From positions 2,780,070-2,844,069 of the forward strand of contig OX421967.1 of the NCBI GenBank assembly GCA_949128115.1: a DNA stretch of 64,000 nucleotides, given 5' to 3'. This document shows positions 57,838-64,000 of this stretch, piece after piece. Below the pieces are notes generated by a model. It was not told the DNA's origin. It saw only the letters and a list, made by a program, of their open reading frames with translations, and searched no databases. The position numbers were made by a program, and so were the translations under genes. The stretch comes from Anaspis maculata. Its lineage: Eukaryota > Arthropoda > Insecta > Coleoptera > Scraptiidae. The stretch's first letter is position 1. Each line of letters begins with the position of its first letter.

Positions 57838-57917
57838 TTGAACAGGTACCAAACCATCAACGCCTCTGAGATCGCCTTGCTTTTTATTTTCATTCGAGCC
57901 ATTCCTTTGTTCTATCT
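57838..57917 (-). other. Candidate additional 5' exon of the DUF7869-type gene
   Basis: An 80-bp stretch bounded by TATTTGCAG and GTAAAAG on the minus strand. It encodes an acidic/Asn-rich segment (EQRNGSNENKKQGDLRG) and leaves phase 0, compatible with the exon starting 57411. A T-rich stretch before it reads as a hydrophobic peptide but is more likely the intron's polypyrimidine tract. The true first exon is not identified. Confidence 0.35.
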
Positions 57918-57921
57918 CTGC

Positions 57922-58260
57922 AAATATCAAAACAATTAGAAACAACACAACACAAAAACCATTTTTAAAACTCAACATTGAAAGTCTTCATCTACGTTAT
58001 AATGCGTTTCCGATATCAATTTTTTCGAGAAAGTCTACTTTTTTATGCTCTACCATCTCCTAAAATATTGACAAAAAAGTGCAACACCCTATATTTTTGT
58101 TCCGCTTGGTTTTGAAACGGATGAACTGGGGTGATTCTGCGAAAGCCATCATCAGAATAATAGGAAAGAGACTAACTGAGGTGACAGACAAATCCAGATC
58201 GCCAGAATTTTTGTTTCAAAAATAAGATATCGAAACTCAACGGGTGATAAGTACGGTATT
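57922..58260. other. Spacer upstream of the DUF7869-type gene, nothing recognised
   Basis: AT-rich, with no repeat or frame I can support. The promoter and first exon of the minus-strand gene may lie here. Confidence 0.3.
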
Positions 58261-58261
58261 G

Positions 58262-59855
58262 GGCAGGCTCAAGATTTGTAAGAGATTTCTAGGAATTAAC
58301 AGAGATTTGTATGAGATTTCTGGGGATTTTTGAATATTTACACGAGATTTTTGGAGAATTTTTGAAGATTTTTGATGATGTCTACGGGGTGTCTAATCTG
58401 ATATTGACGAGATTTCTAAAGGCTCCTGTGAGAGTTTCTAGGGAGTCATGAATCGTGGAAATATATTTTTTCTTGAAAAAGCTCGTGAAAAGCTCTAGAG
58501 GTTATAAAACTGACGTAGAGCAACAAATAACACAAATAGTTCCCATGTGAATATTTCTGCATGCATTTTTGGAGAAAACTGATTTTCAGGATTGACTATT
58601 CACCCTGTATAGTATCACAAAACACATTCGAAGGTTCAAAAACATTGCTTTTTGATTTTTCGAACAAAGTTGACTGGAATCTTTTAGAAGGATTCACCAC
58701 CTAAGAACCACCTTTTGACCCTCCATATTTTCGAAAATATTATTTTTTTAGACATTTTCCTGATACTTTTGAAGCTTTTCCCTAACCACGGTTCGATTTT
58801 CCACCCCAAGTTTACAAACACCCTGTATAAATTTCCACGGAGTTCTTTGAATCTCATATGAAATTTCTGTACATTTTCAGTGACTCCTGAGTTTCTATAG
58901 ATTTTTCAGAGATTTCTACAGGATTTCCAGAGATTTGCAAGAAGTTCTGGATTTCTCATTAATTCAACGGAGTTTCTGGGAGCCGATAAAGGCTTGCATG
59001 ATATTGCTAGGGATTACTTGAGATTTCTATCAGATCATTGAAGAAGTTTTAGGGACTTCTGGAGATTCTACGTGATTTCGAAAAATATTCACGGAATTTT
59101 TGATAATTCTTGTGAGAATTATCGTGGGATTTGTGAATAATTTTACAGAATGTCTAGGGATTTTTGAAGATTCGTTTGAGACTCCCAGGAATTTCTTAAT
59201 ATTTTCACGGAATTACCAAGGATTTTTGAATATTTCAACGGATTCTGTCGGAATTTCCTTAGATTGCGACAAAATGGTTTCAGGTTTCTGAATGGTTTTT
59301 ACGAGATTTCTGGAAATTCACGAGGCGTCCAAACGACTTCTACAACATCCCTAGAGATTTCTGGAAAATTTTAACAGGATTATTTCGACGAGATTTCTGC
59401 AGATTTCCAATGATGTCTGGAAGTTTCTGAGGATCACTACGGGATTTCTAGGGATTTTCAATGATCTGTATGGGATTTCTAGGGATTTCTACGACAATAC
59501 GACAATGTTCTGAAGACTCCTGAAGTTAACCAATAATTTTCAAGGATTCACTGATATTTCTACGGTCTCTAAGGGTTTCTTGAAAGCTCAAGATTTTCAA
59601 GGAATTTCTAGAAATTTCCAGAGATTTGTATGAAATTTCTAGGGATTTCTGAAGAATGTCACGAGATTTTTGAACAATTTCTGAAAATGTATGAGGATTT
59701 CTAAAGATTTCTACGGAGTTTCCAATCTTATATTAACAAGATTTCTGAATCTTCCTGTGAGGATTTCTAGGGATTTCTAAAGATTTCTAAGGAATCACTA
59801 GGGATTCCTAAAGTTTGCTTGGGATTTACAGAGATTGAAGTGTGAAATCTTTTAT
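58262..59855. repeat. GGATTTCTAGAGATTTC tandem repeat, block 2a
   Basis: Same degenerate family as 51286-53170. Interrupted at about 58500-58850 by non-repeat DNA holding two CACCCTGTA motifs, which resemble the ends of TACAGGGTG-type MITEs. Confidence 0.8.
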
Positions 59856-59929
59856 TTTTGTCTCACACATTTTATAGTGTTTAAGATTTTACTCATATGC
59901 TGTATTTACTCAGTCGAAAGAAAATTTAC

Positions 59930-61130
59930 ATTTTAAAGATGCTTTCTGAATATTTCTACGAAATTTCTGAGAATTTTTGAAGATTCCTACAATTTATCCA
60001 GAGATTTTTGTGAAAGTTGAAAGTTCTTATCGATCTAGAAGGTTTTAAAAAGTTTCTAGGGAGTTCTGAGATTGAGGATGTGTACCTTTGTGATTTCTAT
60101 TCCTTTCAAGATTTCTAAGGGCTGACATTCAAGACTAGTACAAGATTTCTGGGAAGTTCTAGAGATTTTGGAGAGATTCCCAAGGATTCCTGAAATTTTT
60201 TGGGCAGTTTTGAAAGTTTCGACAGGATTTCTGAACATTTTTTATGGGAATTTTCAGGACGTTGAAGATTTTTATGAAATGTTTGAGTATTTCAAAAGAT
60301 TTTTACAGGATCACTAGAAATTTCTTAAGAAATTCTGAGTATTTATGTGAGAATTTCTGGGTGTTTCTCGTATGAGATGTCTGAAAATTTCTAAGAATTC
60401 GTGAGAATTTCTATGGTTTTTTGGAGATTTCTACAGAATTTCCATTTATTTTCAAAATTTTCTACGAGATTTGTGGGAATTTCTGAATTTTTTCACAGCA
60501 GGACGGGGAATTTTTGAAGACTTCTACGAGATTGGTAACTATTCCTGAGAACTTTTAGGGAGTTCTGAAGATTTGTGTAGGATTTCTAGAAACTTGTATG
60601 AAATTTCTAGGAATTTGTTGATATTTCTACGAGATTTTTGGGGATTTCCAGAGATTTCTACGAGATCTTTAACAATTTGCAAGAACTTTTAGAGATCCCC
60701 AGAGAAATTTATGGAATTTGTGATTTGTAGGTATACACGATAATTCTAATGAAAAGATTCCTGAAGATTACAAATAATTACAAGAGTTTCTCGAGACTTT
60801 TAATGAATAATGAGTTTAACGAGAATTTGAGTCATTTCCAAAAATTTCTACGGAACTTTTACGGACTCCTCAAGATTTCTACGGGATCTCTAAGGATTTC
60901 TGGAGATTTGTATGGGATTTTTAGAAACTTTCCCAAGGTTTCCATAGAAATTTTTAGGGTTTTCAAAGATTTCTACAAGATTAGTCGAGACTTCTGGAGA
61001 TTTTTCATTTTAGGGAGTTCCAAAAATTTCTACAGGATTTCTAAAAGTTTGCATGGTATTTTTGAAGATTTCTGTTTTTTTTTCTACAGGATTTTCAGGG
61101 ACTGAAGGAATTCTCACGAGATTCCTCATT
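59930..61130. repeat. GGATTTCTAGAGATTTC tandem repeat, block 2b
   Basis: Continuation of the degenerate family after a short AT-rich break at 59840-59930. Ends near 61130. Frames such as 60749-61105 are repeat by-products. Confidence 0.8.
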
Positions 61131-61894
61131 TCACTTAATCAATAAAGTGTCTTCATTGAAACCTTTTGCATTTTACGGATTTATCCAATAAAATCGCCGG
61201 TATGATTATGTATCTATTTTGTGTTTGAAATGAATGGTATGTATCTTGGGATTCTTGGTTTTCCAAAATACGTATCTCGTATTTTGTATTTCAAAGACAT
61301 TTCAACAAGTGGTTTGTATTTTGCATTTCTACGACGATAACCCGTGGGTGAACCATATTGGAAATCTGGCGTACACCTCCATGGAATTCGTGGCCAACGA
61401 GCTAGAACTTTGGGGCAAAAAAAAACCCCCATGGAAATCATTGAAATCTTTGGAAATCTTTACATGGAGGCGCATACGCAACTCGGTCATTCCACACAAA
61501 AGTGAATATATATGATATATGAAATATTCCTAAAGCTGATGAAAAATTTGAAAAAAATTCTCCAACTTCTATTATAGAAGTTATTGAGGTCGAAGGGCGG
61601 TCCTTCGAATCCTTGTAGTTTAGTAGTATTTTTTGGAGTATTTTGCTCAGCCCTGGTCATGACTCAAAGTACCTGAGAGTACTTGAAGATTGCGTTCAAA
61701 ATTTCATTAGGTACTATAAAATCAACCTATTTTTATTTTCCCCCATCTTTTTCCCATTGAAAAAATTGGGTCTAACGCCGACCTTACATCAGCTTAAACA
61801 CCTGCAGCAACGGTTCCCATGGATATCCCTGGAAAATACCCTAGCTGAGGAGTTGACCATCAGACAATAGTTCAGTAGAATAGGTAATTTTTAT
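61131..61894. other. Spacer, nothing recognised
   Basis: AT-rich. Short frames on both strands overlap and carry no domain. Confidence 0.3.
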
Positions 61895-63690
61895 GCCAAA
61901 GTTGGAACTAATCAGGGGCAGGATAAAAAAATATGGCGATTTAGAGAATGAAAAACTGAATAAGAAAAACTGGAGTCTCATTTCTAGCCATCCCGGGAAC
62001 CATGGACCAAAAATTGAGAAGATGGAAAAACATGCGCCGCGGTCTTTTTCTTGAAACGGTGGAAGAACGGTTAGCGATATGTGAAAACTGTCAATGACAA
62101 AGTTGTAGGCAATTCAATATTCTACAAAAAAGTTCAAAAAAGTTGGAACATACGTCTAACTTCTTCAATTCAGCCGTTAATGGCAGTCAAAGTTGCGCGC
62201 CGGTCTAGTAAAGTGGAAGAACTGTCCACGTGATCTTCTTTCTTGAATTCTGCGAGAACAACAAGAGAAATCCGAAAATTGCGAACAACAAAGTTGTAGA
62301 GAGTTGAATGCTCCACTAGAGAATCTTTGAGGCCAATATTAGCTCTTCTAGTCTAACCGTGAATCACGTTCGAAGTTGCGCGACAATACTGCTAATGAAG
62401 TGGTTCTTCTGGAAAGCTTACAAAAGTCCCATCCTTGGTGAAAAAAATATGGCAACGTAGATGATGGAAAACTGGTTCTAAAAAATTAAAGTTTCATTTC
62501 ACAGCGTTTCGGGGAATCTAAGAAAAAAAAAAGTTGGAAAATAGTGATTCGCACTCCCAGTTTCCTCAGTGAATACTGAAATAAACGTGATAAATGTGGA
62601 AAATCTGAACAAACTAGCTTGTAGAGGATTGAACCATCCATGGAAAATCCCGTGATGTCATGTATGCATCTTCTTCGACTTAGCTGCGGAGCGCTATCAA
62701 AGTTGGGGTACGTGACTCGTGACGTATCGCATATGTGGTCAAACTGGCACGACGTTGCGGTCATTGTTCAATTGATTTTAAAACATGATCAAATGATTTG
62801 AAAAAATTTGTACCTACTTTGTTGAACGTCTGGTAACTATTGTTGGAAATGTAACTCCGCGGATGGACGCTTTATTGTTATCTATAAAGTTTCTTGTTTG
62901 GTAAAATCAAAGCCTGAGTGTCACGGTACTATCTTCGTCATATTTTCATGTAAGAAATCTAGGACGAGAGACTTGTTTTCTAAGGAATTTCTGAATTTCA
63001 CAAGCTAGTTTGTTCAGATTTTCCATATTTATTACGTTCATTTCAGTATTCAATGAGGTAGCTGGGAGTGCAAATCGCTATTTTTCAAGTTTTTCTTTTT
63101 TTCTTCTTAGATTTCCCGAGACGTTGTGTAATGAAACTTTGGTTTTTTAGATCCAGTTCTTCATCCTCTACATTGCCTTGGTGTTTTCATCGAGTCAAGG
63201 GTTTTTGTAAGCTTTCCAGGAGAACCACTTCATCAACAGGATTGTCGCGCAACTTCGAACGGGGTTCACGGCTCAACTAGAAAAGCCAATATTTGACCCT
63301 GAAAATTTTCTGAGTGGAGCATTTAATTCTCTACAACTTTGTTGCCCACAATTTTCGGATATCTCTTGTCGTTCTCACAGCATTCAAGAAGGAAGGTCAC
63401 GCCGACAGTTTTTCCACTTCACTAGACCTGCGCGCAACTTTGACTGCGATAAACGGCTAAACTGAAGAAGTTAGGCATATGCCCTCAGGGGCTTTTCTCT
63501 CTCTCACCGTTCTCTCACCATTTTAAGAGAAAGACTGCGGCGCATGTTTTCCCATCTTCTCAATTTTTTTAAATGGTTCCCGGGATGGCTGGAAATGGAA
63601 CCTTGGTTCTTCTTATTCAGTTTTCCATTATTCTCTACATCGCCATATTTTTTTCATCCTGACCCTGATTTGTTCCAAGTTTAATCCTAA
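61895..63690. mobile_element. Fold-back-type element: long inverted repeat, arms ~700 bp
   Basis: The left arm, about 61895-62650, pairs in reverse with the right arm, about 62990-63690. Examples: GGAACTAATCAGGGGCAGG near 61911 against CTGACCCTGATTTGTTCC near 63658; CATCCCGGGAACCATGG near 61989 against AATGGTTCCCGGGATGG near 63571; GAAGTTGCGCGACAATACTG near 62371 against GGATTGTCGCGCAACTTC near 63239; GAACAAACTAGCTTGTAG near 62607 against CAAGCTAGTTTGTTC near 63001. The central ~340 bp is unpaired. Each arm is itself built of diverged direct repeats (AGTTGCGCGC, GGAAGAAC and TTTCATTT phrases). No transposase is visible and ends are approximate. Confidence 0.8.
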
Positions 63691-64000
63691 TCCTTATTTT
63701 ACTAGACTACAAATCAATTGTTCAGAGATCAGCAAATTTTCAGCGATTTTGCCAATTATCGACCAATCTTAACGGTTTTCAAAAACCGCTGTTTTGTCGA
63801 TTTGTCGACCTCTCAGTGCTGTGGTTCAACAGATATCTACCTGTTTTCTTGAAAATATTTGGTGGTTGACAGAAACCGATTGATCTACGGCATGTTGCAA
63901 CATGTGCAGTTCCAATTCATGGCTCAGTATAGCACGGTACGAATAATTATTAAATTCGAACCAAATGAGTTTTTCGCTTGCAGCATGACGACACAATATC
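63691..64000. other. Spacer, nothing recognised
   Basis: AT-rich DNA to the window end. It contains a 14-bp palindrome CATGTTGCAACATG near 63891, which has no evident function. Confidence 0.3.

Noticed and set aside
57595..57978. Secreted or membrane protein starting with a hydrophobic segment (minus strand)
   Set aside because: The hydrophobic stretch coincides with a T-rich segment ending in TATTTGCAG, a polypyrimidine tract and acceptor. Only the following 80 bp look exonic.

Overview
This window is eukaryotic and very probably from an insect. The evidence is short spliceosomal introns (56-62 bp) with GT..AG ends, AATAAA signals, an insect-type Ty3/gypsy retrotransposon, a piggyBac-type MITE, tRNA-derived SINE-like DNA, and expanded C2H2 zinc-finger paralogues. 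Short GTAGGTACCTAC-like motifs around 40.7 kb and 45.2-46.1 kb suit Hemiptera or Lepidoptera, but the species cannot be fixed from sequence alone. Most of the window is repeat DNA; convincing protein-coding content is limited to three zinc-finger genes and the remains of several transposon or multicopy-family genes.

Layout. (1) 1-21630: one continuous satellite. The 306-bp period is a dimer of two diverged ~153-bp monomers, with a 1377-bp higher-order repeat (9 monomers) at about 12.6-17.5 kb and older kb-scale duplications. (2) 21780-25408: a complete young LTR retrotransposon insertion (identical 215-bp LTRs, 5-bp ATTTA duplication) lacking nearly all of reverse transcriptase and RNase H through an in-frame deletion, with a frameshift in integrase. 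It sits inside a degenerate CAGCAA-rich tract that continues to about 26.7 kb. (3) 26.7-31.1 kb: mostly anonymous DNA with two tRNA-like sequences and a GTTGTCCTGTCGGCGA-type minisatellite. (4) 31133-36290: a piggyBac-like MITE abutting a 337-bp tandem array with a 4-unit (1348-bp) higher-order pattern; the array looks like decayed Lys/Glu/Arg-rich coiled-coil coding DNA. (5) 36.3-40.7 kb: small repeats, a ~400-bp repeat family arranged as a large palindrome centred near 39058, and a ~450-bp purine-only tract.

(6) 40868-48664: the gene-rich part. Three C2H2 zinc-finger genes (9, 13 and 22 fingers) form a local cluster, the first two divergent across ~630 bp. In the two + strand paralogues the initiator ATG is itself split (AT|G) by a 62-bp intron. 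Between them lie an integrase pseudogene, decayed finger remnants and a strong hairpin. (7) 49118-50960: two nested terminal-inverted-repeat elements; the inner one carries an exon-like fragment resembling the N-terminus of the insect DUF4806-type family with one stop codon. (8) 51.3-53.2 and 58.3-61.1 kb: a degenerate GATTTCTA-type tandem repeat. (9) 53.2-55.1 kb: a second copy of the 400-bp family plus minisatellite. (10) 55495-57917 (minus): a multi-exon gene of the DUF7869 type with one frameshift. (11) 61.9-63.7 kb: a long inverted repeat of fold-back type.

The zinc-finger genes probably encode nuclear DNA-binding proteins that have grown by adding fingers. The rest is a record of satellite turnover, transposon insertion and local duplication. 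The most interesting items are the split start codons, the nested transposon with a captured exon, the RT-less in-frame retroelement with perfect LTRs, and the two independent higher-order repeat arrays.
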